Notes: generated by a model not told the origin, from the sequence alone. A DNA stretch of 64,000 nt from Siphonodentalium dalli (GCA_032622095.1 CP136061.1:118182754-118246753), one strand, 5' to 3'. Shown: positions 23,166 through 38,113, counted from the first letter of the stretch. Program-made: numbers and translations.

Positions 23166-26100
23166 TCTATATATATAAACGATTAGGATCTGTCCGGATT
23201 TTTCTCTCAGACCCTGGACCGAGTTCAACCAAATTTGGTGCGGTGACTCGGGGTACCCTGGCGGACGTTATAATGGTGTTCGTTTTGAAAAAAATAAAAT
23301 AAAATTGGTTTTGTTAAATTGAGCAAGGAATTAAATCTAAAAAAATATAAATTAAAACAATATATAAATCATAATGTTTCAACGATCAAAATGTGCTTGA
23401 AGCGCACAAAGGGGCCTCCACTAAATAAAGTATCTGTCTATGAGCAAATGTGTGCGAAAGTCCCACAAAGGGGGCCACATGTATCTCCGTAGCTGAATAG
23501 AGACTCCCAAATGGAGCCTGTTGCAGCTAGTTTATCATAATAGAAGTAAGTTGCCCCAGTACACTAACATAGGTGGTATGGAATATGTTAGATAATGGGC
23601 TGGTTGAGAGACTAATCAGGAAATAGTGACAATGATTTAGGTTTACAGATGATCAGCAATTTATAAAACATTTTTTTTTCAATTAAAACAGCTTCTGAAA
23701 CATGTTAAACTGTTATTTGAACTAAATGAGGTCATTCCCATTCATATGAGTAACATCAGTAGTGTTTTATGCAGTTTTAGACCAAATTTAGTGAAATTTG
23801 GGGCGGGGGGTAGGTGTCAAACAATTGTTTTGCAGGTTTGGGGGTGGTGGGTCCACGAAAATGCCAGATAAAAAAAACGGCATACCTTCCTGCAATGGTC
23901 AAGATTCGTGATACTTTCGTGATAATACGGCCGTATGTTGTTGAACAAATTGTTGATAAATAACAAGTTTTGGGAAATTTGATACTATAGTTGACAGTGA
24001 TTAGCATTATTTTGTTGCAATAAATCGATTCTGATAACTAAAGCGTATTTTGAAGAAATGTTATTGTTGTATCTTGATGGTATGGGAACCGTCTGATCGG
24101 ATTGAGTACCCTTAAAAAGAACTACGGAATTTAACTAACTGCAGTTGATCGACCAAACATATATAGAGTGCCACGCTCAACTGTTATTGACTATACAAAA
24201 TTTGAATATATTTGAGAAACATTAATGTGTTCCAAGGATCAATGTAAATGACTAAAATTCATGTTGACATTGTGTAAAAAACTGGAAAACCGTTCTATCA
24301 TTAAGTCATTGTCAACAGAGGCTATTATTCTCGCATGGACAAATACGATCCAACGGAAACACATTATCGCGCACCGAAAATGATAGAGACGCTGGGGAAC
24401 CTTGGAAAACAAAATACGTCACAAACATGGCGGTATCGAGAAAGCACCTATTTCCGAAAACACACGAAAGCTGCCGGCGTCACTCGGAAGATCGGCTGAT
24501 TAGAAAAAACATTAACCAGAACAGCGATCGATATCAAATGTAAGCAAAAATGTAACTAACAAACGCGTTTTTAGCGCTATATCGACGAATTAGCTTGGGA
24601 ATAGTTTGCATGTGTATGTTTTGAGACCCCTCTTCTCGAATTACGTATACACAAATGTCAGGGTTCGAATGAGAATGCCCGTTTAAATAAGGCAATGGAT
24701 TAAATGCATGGATGGCGTTTGATTGTAGGTTATAATGTAGAAAAAAGTTACAAAATTAACACATTTCTTCAAGAATATACTAATAGTATAGTAATATGAA
24801 TCGTACGTTACACGTATAGTGGAGCAACCACACATGCTGTGCCTCAAATTTGCCTTTTATCGGCGACATAGCGCTAAGAATAATTTATATAACATCACGC
24901 AGTGATCATGGCGGAGATGACATGCCAACTTGACAAGAAGTGTCGTGGATGATGTCAGAAACCGTGTCATGACGTCTTTATTTTTCGTTTTCATTAAGCT
25001 AACCAAGGAAATTGGTCTAATTGGAATTAATAGACCTAAATCACACGTGAATTCATTGTAAGTTATGAATTAGTTACTTTCATTTTCATCGCGATGCTTC
25101 ATTCCCAATTCCGCGTTTTTTGCAATCTCCATACTGTTGCTAAGCGGAAGTCACGTGATAATTTCTCCAAAATCCATACCCGCGATCTAAAAAAAATCAC
25201 TGATGGATATAGAAAAAAATATATGACGTCATTCACCTGCCTTAGGTATAATCACCCTTGGTGGTTGCTAATAATGATAGTATGAATACGATATTATCTA
25301 GAAAAACACATATGTGCAAGCCGATGAAATACCATATTTGAGGTCATACAACTCATTAAATTGATACCCATATTCCCTGTGTTTCTCACATCCCCTCATC
25401 CATGGCCGTAAATCCTGGGGGTGTCACACCCCCCAAAAGTATCCAGGTAGTTAGTTCGTTGAGCAGCTGTCGGACAAAGAGAGTGTAACTTGTTCACACA
25501 AAGCCCTGTAGTTGCAATCGATGTTTCTGAAAACTGCCCGACATAATTTCAAAATAGTGCTCCTGGAGTCTGAGTTTGCCCAACAGCAGCATTCATGTGT
25601 GTACATACAATTATAGCAGCTTAATGGGATGCAATAAATCGGCTGTGACTGTGTTACATATATCTGGTGTTACCCAGTGCTACAATTGTGATGCCCATTC
25701 CTTGTAAAATTGATTGTAATATAATGTTCAACAACATGGTGTCATATTAACACCATATACCACAGAGTGAACCATAAAAAAATCCACAGTTAAGCTACAG
25801 TAAGGCGCCAGATTGTGTCTTATCCAACAAAGTGACAAATCATTTATTAATGGGAGACTTTCAATTCACATAAACCATAGGGGTCTTTGAACTCACTTTT
25901 AATGGCAGAACTATCAAATTAGTTAGGCATCTAGTAGCATAACATGACCCAATTGTGTGTATCCAATATAAGTGATGGAAAGACAAATATACTTCATTGG
26001 AGAATAAATTTCTCATCATGGATGAACCTTTATCAAAGAAACCCAAAATTCAGAGAAATCGAACTTATCGGCACACAAAGTTAAATGTAAAATTTGCGGA

Positions 26101-26919
26101 AGTTAAATGAAAGATAGGCGAATTAAGATTGGCGAATAATTAGTAATATGCTTTCTATATAAAGTTTTTAACTGATTTAGTTTAACAGTGTACAATACAA
26201 AATATTCCAGTATATTCTCATGGATACATTATCATTGGATCTGCCATTCACACAATGTAAATATATATATAGTTCTAACTTTTGGAAATTCTGGTGCACA
26301 TGTTATTGTTCATAATCAGCTTGTGTATATTGCAAGGATTCCTGTTAAGTTCATAGGAAATTATCTTCTTCATGGTGAGTACACGCATTGTTTTCCAATC
26401 TCATACATCATTGATAGTGCTGAAATATGTCAGGTCAGCTCATTAGCTCCATGCCTAGTCTCTGGAGTAGGCCAACGTCTGTAGACAGTACCCATAATTC
26501 AATGGGGGGGGGGGGGTCGGGGGAGAGGGGAGAACCCCAGAAAATTTGGCAATTTGGTGGAGATGTCGGGCAAAGAAGCGATACACCCCAATGTTTTGGG
26601 GAAGTTACGACCCTGCCCTCATCTATACAAACATGTGCATGTGGTTAACACACTGTGAACAAATTAAAAAAAATATGGTGTTGATAATCAACTTATGACC
26701 CTATGAATCCTTAGTATTGAATCTTTTCCTAAAACCATATGTGGTCGTTTTTGTCCATTTTCGCAGGCTTTTGCGTATAAATAGTAAAACAATGAAACTG
26801 ACTCCAAATTTGAATATCGAAAAATGGGGTATGGGAAACCATATTGACAAAATCTCAGAATATATGCATCTTGATGCATAACACTTTAATATGACCAGAT
26901 CCTACAAACATTCTTTCAT
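23166..26919. other. Anonymous DNA, start of a further repeat then no recognisable gene
   Basis: The text from 23166 (tctatatatataaacgatta, then tcagaccctggaccgagttc) looks like the 5' end of another element that I cannot delimit. 23940-24085 is a diverged copy of 17828-17975. From 24100 to 26900 I see no domain-bearing frame. A poly-G run lies at about 26505-26516. Confidence 0.5.
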
Positions 26920-27287
26920 ATATACATGATGATAAGCCCCCCAGTTGGGGCCATTTCAGGAACGATAACTCTATCCGACCTATATACAGTACTCCCGTTA
27001 GACAGTTTGACCTATATTCTCCGCCCACGCATTGCATCATGGTCTATTTGTACCGGTTGGACATGTCCGGACATGACCCGCTGGTTATATCCAGACTTCT
27101 CCATATGAATGGTATATTATCTACATGTATATCACGTGATGATCTCGGTGGGGTAGCTTCAGTCTTGAATGTTAAAGGGACACTAGGCTCTCACTGGGGA
27201 TGATTATTAAAGTGACACTCACTATGGATGAATGTTAAAGTAACACTTGGCGCACACTGTGGGATAATGTTAAAGTGGCACTCGCAT

Positions 27288-27560
27288 TGAAAACTTCAAA
27301 AAATTCAAAACTTCAAAAATTTCAAAAACTTCAAAAATTTCAAAAATTTCAAAAACTTCAAAAATTTCAAAAACTTCAAAAATTTCAAAATTTTCAAAAG
27401 CTTCAAAAATCTCAAAAAAGTTCAAAAAAGTTTTAAAACTTCAAAATACTCAAAAATTTCAAAAAACTTGAAAAACTTTTCAAAAAGAAACAAAAATTAA
27501 AAACTTAGAAAAAAATTCATAAATTAAAAAAATATGAAAAACTTAAAAAACTTCAACTTT
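27288..27560 (+). repeat. (TTCAAAAA)n-like low-complexity array, left arm
   Basis: Degenerate units of ttcaaaaa and cttcaaaaattt run for about 270 bases with almost no G on the plus strand. The mirror copy is at about 40652-40925. Confidence 0.9.
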
Positions 27561-27743
27561 TTCTAAAATTCAAAAATAATTTAAAATTAAATTAAAATTA
27601 ACTGTCTTCTAATATATCTAACCCACTGCCACTTCTAAGGGTTCCACACTACACCTGAGGGGATATTGAGTGGTCTACACACGTCTCCTAAACCCTAGAA
27701 TAAGATCCAGCCCATAAGAAACTCGGCCTCCTGCAATGCCTGT

Positions 27744-27860
27744 CATTCGAATCTGACGCAATCCCTACTTCTGGCGCAATGCCTGAGTCATTCGAATCTG
27801 GCGCAATCCCTACTTCCGGCGCAACGCCTGAGTCATTGGAATCTGACGCAATCCCTCGTG
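27744..27860 (+). repeat. 45-bp tandem repeat, left arm
   Basis: Two full units and one partial start with cattcgaatctg at 27744 and 27789 and cattggaatctg at 27834, giving a 45-base period. The mirror is at about 40352-40469. The 62-codon frame through it is a repeat translation. Confidence 0.85.
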
Positions 27861-30099
27861 AAACCTACCGGCTGACTCCACACCCATCGGCTAAACGTTG
27901 TATCACATGCTTATTATTTGATCATATTGTGGAAATTCAATGTTTTGTCATCACTCATGAGATATAACCCATATCCACTGAAAAAGGGTGGATATCCTCT
28001 ATTTATTTATAATTTTTCTTTGTTATCTTTTTTTTATCCCTCTTTTTTATCTACCACTTCCTGTTTCTATTCGCTCTTCTTTTTCTTACAACTTCTAATC
28101 CCTCATAATCTTCGAATATCCACTTTCATCTCCAAGTTTTTGAGAAAATTCCTTGTTTAGTAGCACCTCCAGATGGGCTCTATAGAATTTGAACGAGGCA
28201 TCCATCTTGGATATTACTCTTTCTATGACTAAATCCGTTAGCACGCTCTACAGATGTCATATAGGTAGCACGCTCTACAGATGTCATATAGGCCTCTTCA
28301 CATCTTGTTTTCTATAATTTATTCATTCCTAATCGCTCCATCGACTGTAACAAATTAAATTACCCCCTCCCCCTGTATTTAGAATACATCCTTGATTATT
28401 AATATTTCCTCCTTTCATGGTGTGCATGTTCCTTGGGACATCTTTGCTAATGTGAAGCCACACCTATTATATATATATATATATATACAACTTTAAAAGC
28501 CCGCGAAAATATTACTCATATTATAGACTTCCCTTTGAAGACCTTTGTATGTGACAATGATCCGTAATATTGTTTCTAAGTGACACTGGCCAGTGAAACT
28601 GATACTATGGGTATCAACTAGCCAACTTCACATCGTAACAATAATAAAAGGGACACTTCATCTATATCATTCTCAAAACGTGTTGGTACACATCTGTGTG
28701 GAAACTAAAACCAATCACTCTTCGTCTGTCATCCGTACATAATTGTAATATAATTTTCTCAGAAACCACGGGATCCCCTTTTGGCTGAAATTTGGTCTCA
28801 ACATGGGATCAGAAATTATCCACGGAAGACAACAGTGTCCGTGTGGGGAGAAGCTTTGCAGTGTTTCGCTGTCGCCATGGTGTTTGTTTGGGTATAGGCA
28901 TGGGTGGTGAGTGTGGTTCTCATATGGTCTGAACTAGCCTTTACTGACTGAGGTAATTTAGTGCACATGTCATCACTTCACTGATAACCATTATATGGTC
29001 AAATCCCTACACTATCAAACGCAATGTTTCAATAATGGGTTTTCTTAAAATTTTGACTAAATATTGGTTATATTATACGCATCAGCGATCCTTCTTAATA
29101 ACGCTCTGTATATTTTCAAACGCATTGCACTAAATGGGTTTGGAATAGCCATACAGGAAAGGAGAAACTGAGGTCCTGGGTATGTCGACTGCATATAGCA
29201 GTATATATGGGGTACAGACATGGACAGCAATGGGTTCCTCGTGGCTTCTGGTCTACACATGACATATTAAAGTTAACCACACCCATCGGCGCGCCTTTAT
29301 TGGGCTATGAAGCGCCATACAGGCTCGAATCATGGCCTTCGCCATGTGTTTCTATTTGAACCCACATTAGTAACTAAATAAAATCTTTCTCTCCAGGTTG
29401 TTTCACGCCATAACCTTGATTTGGAAAGCTTGAAGGGCTAATTAAGCTTCAATTTAAATCCCAACATTTTCTTATTTGAAGAACGTGTCTGATTAAACAT
29501 GTCCACCATAGTAAGCTCATTTAATTCAAAGAGCTTCACACATAGTCCCACTAGTAACGATGTGTCGTTATTTACTGCAGAAATGGTCATATAGAATACA
29601 ATACAACACATTTTGGTCACATACCTTAAAGGTGCACGTCACTTTCGCAAGATATCGAACTGACCATGTATAGAGTGGAATGACATGTCGGGTATCAAAT
29701 GTATAATCAGTTCCAGTATTTCGTCCATAAGGCAGTTTTGGTTGTAACATCATAGTGTATGACGGTTCATTTATATGATACCTTAGCGGTTGCACACGAT
29801 ACTGTCTGTTGTATTTTATGTCTTATATTATGTATATTAATTGCTCCATGGATGGTAGGAGTATGGCATTGGTGTCTGGTTCTTCGATGTATTCTAGTCA
29901 TAGTTCATTCATATTATTACTCTAAAATCTCCATTAAATGGAGAAACTAAAGAGCCCATATTATGTAGACTAGTGTATAAACACTTACTTCATGCATTAT
30001 TTTGATCAATTATATGTATTATAACTCCCATCAAGATAGGCTGTTATACAGAGGAAACAAAGCATGTACCAAGTGACAGTCTGTACCAAGTGACAGTCT

Positions 30100-31110
30100 C
30101 ATGTCACGAAAGGCCTACTATGTGGACACATTTTCTTATCAAAACGCTCTATTATGTAGGGGGTTATCAACCATTGGTCTGGAAAAGGCATACGAGCGGA
30201 AGGCGTGTATACACATTTATTCGATGTACTCTTTAATCGTCGATTTCTCTTTATTGTCGTTAATTTATAGCATTATTAGTAGGAATCTAAACTCGCCGTT
30301 ATATTGAGAAAATAATGCGTCAATACCAGTCAATACTGCTTTATTGGCGGTAAATGAAATTATTGAATCATGTATCGCAGCTAAACAAGCGAGACAACTG
30401 ATCACAACACAAAAATTAGTAATATTTCTGAAGCCTTGAGTGGGTTGTAATACACAGTGTAAATTTTCATTATTGCTACCATTTAAGGAAACATGCCCCC
30501 GATAGGGCTACTATGCGAACACATGTCTATATTAATTTCACATATTCCTTACCGTTCATTCATATATACTCCAAGCTCTCTGTTAATACAGAGGCATCAA
30601 AACATTGGTCTGGAAAAGACCTACTATGTGGATGCGTGTATACATATTTACTTGATGTATTCTTTAATCGTTCATTTCTCTTTATTATCGTTCATTTATA
30701 GCATTATTAGAAGAAATTTAGTCTAAAATCTCCATTACATGGAGACAATAAAGAGCCCGTATGGTGTAGACTAATGCATAAATACTTACTTCATGTATTC
30801 TTTTCACCAATTATATGTATTGTACATCCTATACATTTAGTCTGTTATACAGAGGAAACAAAGCATGTACTACGTGGCAGTTTCATATGACGATAAGACA
30901 TACTATGTGAACACATGTGCATATTAATTTCACATATTCTTCTCAAAACGCTCTATTTTATACGGGGGTATCAAACATTGGTCTGGAAAAGGCATGCTAT
31001 GTGGACGCGTGTATACATATTGACTTCATATATGCATTCATAGTTCATTTCTCTTAATTGTCGTTCATTTAATAGCATTATTAGTAGAAATATAGTCTAA
31101 AACCGTCGGT
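30100..31110 (+). repeat. Tandem repeat of about 370-430 bp, left arm
   Basis: The landmark attggtctggaaaag occurs near 30173, 30603 and 30977, with matching surroundings such as agcattattag and ggagaaaa. This explains why the frames at 30101 and 30493 encode look-alike peptides. The mirror is at about 37100-38113. Confidence 0.75.
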
Positions 31111-32559
31111 ATATGGAGAATATATAGCGTCAATACTGTTTTATTGTTGGTAACTCAAATTATTGCATCATGTATCGCAACTAAACAAGCGAGATAACTC
31201 ATAAATTCTTAATAGTTCTGATGTCTATGGCAGTTCACACAGTGTATATATTCATTGTTGTTACCATTTTAGTGCATACATTACTGATTTCTGTGTAAGA
31301 ACGCCGGTCTCCATTGTTGTTATGATTGTGCCTATAACTGTCCATATTCTTAAAGCAAGTACGGTACCTCTATGTGATATGATCTATACAAATTTCCATT
31401 TTCACAGGTAAATCACGTATAAACGCTCTTTAATGTATAGTTAAACTGAGTTTTCACATGCAGGGCTATGTCTTTGTGGACTATATACGTGGTATACTTC
31501 AGTATATACACGAAGTGAATGTGTTCTAAGTATGCGTATCTGATTTATGTATACGTCCGTGTTTCTTAAAGCAAATCCAATACATATTAGTGCGTTATAT
31601 TATGATGTACATTAAGTGCCCTTTTCACTGTTAAATCAAGTAAAAAAGCCCTCTACTATAGTTAACTATTGAGTTCCACATACGCTATAAGCTCTATGGT
31701 GGTCCGGTGTGTCTTATCAATATGCCATTATATGCACGAATGTAATGTGTTCAAATATGTGGGTTATGATGTATACTTTAATGTTAAAGTATATAAGCAC
31801 TCTTTAAGATATGCATATGCAGAATGTTGCCTCCTTACACTGACAGAAAAAAAAGGAATATATAATTTTGAGTACTACTCTTCATAAAACGTTAGAAAAC
31901 CATAATCTAACAACGAATATCGAAGAACAATGAAATTACTTGATAAGCATTGTAAATATTTCGTCTGTTTTAAATAAAATGGAAATATTTCGTCTATTTG
32001 AAATACAGTTGGAAGCAACAATCAAGTATTTAAATGAAATTTGGACCAAAATCTTATAATTTGAGAAAACGTATATAATTTCTATCGAAGTCTTATAATA
32101 AAGGAAGGCTTTGTGCGAATCCATTCGGTCTAATGTGTGAATGTGTTCATATTCGCAAATATAATGATGCATAAATGAATATTTCCTAGAAAAATGTTAA
32201 CATAGCTTGTATTTAACCGAAATAATATAGCATTTGAGTTAAAATGTTTCATATTAGGACCATAACGAACCAATGCATAAAAATACAATATTTTGTTTTT
32301 CATTCTCGATCAAAATAATGCAGGGTTGTCAATTATCAACAAAAAACAAATACTTTGAAACAAAAACGATGACATAAGAAGGAATATCCAAGAGCTAGTG
32401 TGAAAATAACCCTCACATTTATAAAAAAAAAACAATAAAAATTCAGTTTTCGAGTAAGTCCTTCAAAATTATTGAATGTTTTCGTCTATGTTGGATCAAA
32501 TTTGACACAAAAATCAATTAGCTCACTAACAGTTCGCGCAATATCTCATATTTTGAGAA

Positions 32560-33720
32560 AACGTTTGCAATTTTAGACAACAATATTGCTAGTGAAGGTG
32601 AATATTTCATCCTGGAACTCATGAAATATGATAAAAATAGATGTAAAGACACTTCACGAGCCCTCATATCTTTGAGTTATGAACATAAAGTCATCTCATA
32701 GTGCCATTGTACCCCATAATTTGGTCAGGAGAAATATGTATTTCATATTTGACCCTTCATCTGTGGTAAAAAATGAATTAAGGGACATGGGAGTGGTGTC
32801 CCTAGACATTAACCTAGAGCATAAATTGACTCAATTATGCAATTTTAGGCAACATTCTTGCCAGGGAAAGTGTATATTTCATGTTGGGACTCATCCAATG
32901 TGATAAACATGCACCAAAAGACACTTAATGAGCTCTGATGACTTTGAGTTATGACAACAACGGCATCTCATACTAGATTGTAAGCCATAATTTGGTCAGG
33001 AAAAGTGTAAATTTCATATTTTATCCTACATGTGTTTTAACAATCAATGTAATTACACCCCATCGGTCGCCTAGACACAGCGTAAATGTTCTCAAGTTTT
33101 CAATTGTAGGCCACAATGTCGGCAGTGAAGGTAAACATTTCATGTTGGAACCCATGAAATGTGATAAAATGGATAAAAAAGACACTTCCTGAGTCCTTAT
33201 GACTGAGTTATGAACATAAAGGGAACTCATAGTGTATTGTAGGTCATAATTTGGTCAGGAAAATTGTAAATTTCATGTCTTAAGCTCCATGTGTTTTAAA
33301 AATATATGTAATTACAACCATTGGGTCCCTAGAGATCAATCCACAGTCCATATGTAGTCCATATGCAATTTTAGAGAACAGTATTGCTAGTGAAGGTGAA
33401 CATTCCATGCTGGAACTCATGAAATATGATAAAAATAGATGAAAAGACACTTTCTGAGGCCTTGGTCGGGAGAAATGTGTATTGTATTTTGACCCTTGAT
33501 GCGTGGTAGCAATCAATGAAATTACACCCCATGGTATCCTCAAATATGAAGCAACATCATAAATGCACTCAGTTTTGGCAATTTAGACAACATTATTGAT
33601 AGGGAAGTTGTACATGTCATGTTGGAACTGGTGAAATGTGATAATAATTGATCAAAAGACACTCGATGAGCCCTGATGGGTTTCAATTATGGTCATAAAG
33701 GCATATGATAGTGTCATTAT
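32560..33720 (+). repeat. Tandem repeat of about 260 bp, left arm
   Basis: The landmark cataatttggtcagga recurs near 32716, 32987 and 33246, with a degenerate copy near 33463, each preceded by a block containing aaaagacacttc. The mirror is at about 34490-35650. Confidence 0.75.
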
Positions 33721-34094
33721 ACAACGGGGAAATTTGTGAAGCGCTAACAAAGCGTATCTGCACGGTGTTATACGAATCAAAATGATCCTGATATAAGAAA
33801 TGCAATCTAGATCATACTCAGTATCTTCGTATCGACTGAATATATCGTTATTCGATGGTGTTCCTGACATACCTCCGTCTTTACTTTTCTTATGCTTTTG
33901 TAGATTGTAGTTCGACGATAATATCTTTCTGCACAAATGGCACCCGTGTATTGTCTCGAATCATGGGAAGAACTATCGTCCTTATACCAGCGAAAAGATG
34001 AGCAAATATGGTGTGGTATTATAAACTCGCCGCGTTCGTACCTCTATTTATCGTTTAGAGTAATTGTTCTTAGATAAAAACAATAGGCGCGCGT

Positions 34095-34119
34095 GCGGCC
34101 CCCTCATCCCCACTGCCGC
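34095..34119. repeat. Symmetry centre of the giant palindrome
   Basis: The two arms approach to a 5-base stem, gcggc (34095-34099) with gccgc (34115-34119), enclosing a C-rich loop of about 15 bases. Essentially no unique spacer separates the arms. Confidence 0.8.
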
Positions 34120-34489
34120 CGCGCCTATTTTTTTGTTATCTAAGAACAATTACTCTAAACGATAAATAGAGGTACGAACGCGGCGAGTTTATAATACCAC
34201 ACCATATTTGCTCATCTTTTCGCTGGTATAAGGACGATAGTTCTTCCCATGATTCGAGACAATACACGGGTGCCATTTGTGCAGAAAGATATTATCGTCG
34301 AACTACAATCTACAAAAGCATAAGAAAAGTAAAGACGGAGGTATGTCAGGAACACCATCGAATAACGATATATTCAGTCGATACGAAGATACTGAGTATG
34401 ATCTAGATTGCATTTCTTATATCAGGATCATTTTGATTCGTATAACACCGTGCAGATACGCTTTGTTAGCGCTTCACAAATTTCCCCGT

Positions 34490-35650
34490 TGTATAATGAC
34501 ACTATCATATGCCTTTATGACCATAATTGAAACCCATCAGGGCTCATCGAGTGTCTTTTGATCAATTATTATCACATTTCACCAGTTCCAACATGACATG
34601 TACAACTTCCCTATCAACAATGTTGTCTAAATTGCCAAAACTGAGTGCATTTATGATGTTGCTTCATATTTGAGGATACCATGGGGTGTAATTTCATTGA
34701 TTGCTACCACGCATCAAGGGTCAAAATACAATACACATTTCTCCCGACCAAGGCCTCAGAAAGTGTCTTTTCATCTATTTTTATCATATTTCATGAGTTC
34801 CAGCATGGAATGTTCACCTTCACTAGCAATACTGTTCTCTAAAATTGCATATGGACTACATATGGACTGTGGATTGATCTCTAGGGACCCAATGGTTGTA
34901 ATTACATATATTTTTAAAACACATGGAGCTTAAGACATGAAATCTACAATTTTCCTGACCAAATTATGACCTACAATACACTATGAGTTCCCTTTATGTT
35001 CATAACTCAGTCATAAGGACTCAGGAAGTGTCTTTTTTATCCATTTTATCACATTTCATGGGTTCCAACATGAAATGTTTACCTTCACTGCCGACATTGT
35101 GGCCTACAATTGAAAACTTGAGAACATTTACGCTGTGTCTAGGCGACCGATGGGGTGTAATTACATTGATTGTTAAAACACATGTAGGATAAAATATGAA
35201 ATTTACACTTTTCCTGACCAAATTATGGCTTACAATCTAGTATGAGATGCCGTTGTTGTCATAACTCAAAGTCATCAGAGCTCATTAAGTGTCTTTTGAT
35301 GCATGTTTATCACATTGGATGAGTCCCAACATGAAATATACACTTTCCCTGGCAAGAATGTTGCCTAAAATTGCATAATTGAGTCAATTTATGCTCTAGG
35401 TTAATGTCTAGGGACACCACTCCCATGTCCCTTAATTCATTTTTTACCACAGATGAAGGGTCAAATATGAAATACATATTTCTCCTGACCAAATTATGGG
35501 GTACAATGGCACTATGAGATGACTTTATGTTCATAACTCAAAGATATGAGGGCTCGTGAAGTGTCTTTACATCTATTTTTATCATATTTCATGAGTTCCA
35601 GGATGAAATATTCACCTTCACTAGCAATATTGTTGTCTAAAATTGCAAAC
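34490..35650 (-). repeat. Tandem repeat of about 260 bp, right arm
   Basis: Mirror image of 32560-33720; the landmark on the plus strand is tcctgaccaaattatg. Confidence 0.75.
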
Positions 35651-37099
35651 GTTTTCTCAAAATATGAGATATTGCGCGAACTGTTAGTGAGCTAATTGAT
35701 TTTTGTGTCAAATTTGATCCAACATAGACGAAAACATTCAATAATTTTGAAGGACTTACTCGAAAACTGAATTTTTATTGTTTTTTTTTTATAAATGTGA
35801 GGGTTATTTTCACACTAGCTCTTGGATATTCCTTCTTATGTCATCGTTTTTGTTTCAAAGTATTTGTTTTTTGTTGATAATTGACAACCCTGCATTATTT
35901 TGATCGAGAATGAAAAACAAAATATTGTATTTTTATGCATTGGTTCGTTATGGTCCTAATATGAAACATTTTAACTCAAATGCTATATTATTTCGGTTAA
36001 ATACAAGCTATGTTAACATTTTTCTAGGAAATATTCATTTATGCATCATTATATTTGCGATGATGAACACATTCACACATTAGACCGAATGGATTCGCAC
36101 AAAGCCTTCCTTTATTATAAGACTTCGATAGAAATTATATACGTTTTCTCAAATTATAAGATTTTGGTCCAAATTTCATTTAAATACTTGATTGTTGCTT
36201 CCAACTGTATTTCAAATAGACGAAATATTTCCATTTTATTTAAAACAGACGAAATATTTACAATGCTTATCAAGTAATTTCATTGTTTTTCGATATTCGT
36301 TGTTAGATTATGGTTTTCTAACGTTTTATGAAGAGTAGTACTCAAAATTATATATTCCTTTTTTTTCTGTCAGTGTAAGGAGGCAACATTCTGCATATGC
36401 ATATCTTAAAGAGTGCTTATATACTTTAACATTAAAGTATACATCATAACCCACATATTTGAACACATTACATTCGTGCATATAATGGCATATTGATAAG
36501 ACACACCGGACCACCATAGAGCTTATAGCGTATGTGGAACTGAATAGTTAACTATAGTAGAGGGCTTTTTTACTTGATTTAACAGTGAAAAGGGCACTTA
36601 ATGTACATCATAATATAACGCACTAATATGTATTGGATTTGCTTTAAGAAACACGGACGTATACATAAATCAGATACGCATACTTAGAACACATTCACTT
36701 CGTGTATATACTGAAGTATACCACGTATATAGTCCACAAAGACATAGCCCTGCATGTGAAAACTCAGTTTAACTATACATTAAAGAGCGTTTATACGTGA
36801 TTTACCTGTGAAAATGGAAATTTGTATAGATCATATCACATAGAGGTACCGTACTTGCTTTAAGAATATGGACAGTTATAGGCACAATCATAACAACAAT
36901 GGAGACCGGCGTTCTTACACAGAAATCAGTAATGTATGCACTAAAATGGTAACAACAATGAATATATACACTGTGTGAACTGCCATAGACATCAGAACTA
37001 TTAAGAATTTATGAGTTATCTCGCTTGTTTAGTTGCGATACATGATGCAATAATTTGAGTTACCAACAATAAAACAGTATTGACGCTATATATTCTCCA

Positions 37100-38113
37100 T
37101 ATACCGACGGTTTTAGACTATATTTCTACTAATAATGCTATTAAATGAACGACAATTAAGAGAAATGAACTATGAATGCATATATGAAGTCAATATGTAT
37201 ACACGCGTCCACATAGCATGCCTTTTCCAGACCAATGTTTGATACCCCCGTATAAAATAGAGCGTTTTGAGAAGAATATGTGAAATTAATATGCACATGT
37301 GTTCACATAGTAGGTCTTATCGTCATATGAAACTGCCACGTAGTACATGCTTTGTTTCCTCTGTATAACAGACTAAATGTATAGGATGTACAATACATAT
37401 AATTGGTGAAAAGAATACATGAAGTAAGTATTTATGCATTAGTCTACACCATACGGGCTCTTTATTGTCTCCATGTAATGGAGATTTTAGACTAAATTTC
37501 TTTTAATAATGCTATAAATGAACGATAATAAAGAGAAATGAACGATTAAAGAATACATCAAGTAAATATGTATACACGCATCCACATAGTAGGTCTTTTC
37601 CAGACCAATGTTTTGATGCCTCTGTATTAACAGAGAGCTTGGAGTATATATGAATGAACGGTAAGGAATATGTGAAATTAATATAGACATGTGTTCGCAT
37701 AGTAGCCCTATCGGGGGCATGTTTCCTTAAATGGTAGCAATAATGAAAATTTACACTGTGTATTACAACCCACTCAAGGCTTCAGAAATATTACTAATTT
37801 TTGTGTTGTGATCAGTTGTCTCGCTTGTTTAGCTGCGATACATGATTCAATAATTTCATTTACCGCCAATAAAGCAGTATTGACTGGTATTGACGCATTA
37901 TTTTCTCAATATAACGGCGAGTTTAGATTCCTACTAATAATGCTATAAATTAACGACAATAAAGAGAAATCGACGATTAAAGAGTACATCGAATAAATGT
38001 GTATACACGCCTTCCGCTCGTATGCCTTTTCCAGACCAATGGTTGATAACCCCCTACATAATAGAGCGTTTTGATAAGAAAATGTGTCCACATAGTAGGC
38101 CTTTCGTGACATG
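37100..38113 (-). repeat. Tandem repeat of about 370-430 bp, right arm
   Basis: Mirror image of 30100-31110; the landmark on the plus strand is cttttccagaccaat. Confidence 0.75.

Noticed and set aside
33652-34561. Mirrored 94-codon ORFs (33652-33936 minus and 34277-34561 plus)
   Set aside because: Conservation between them follows from the palindrome and not from selection; no domain was recognised.
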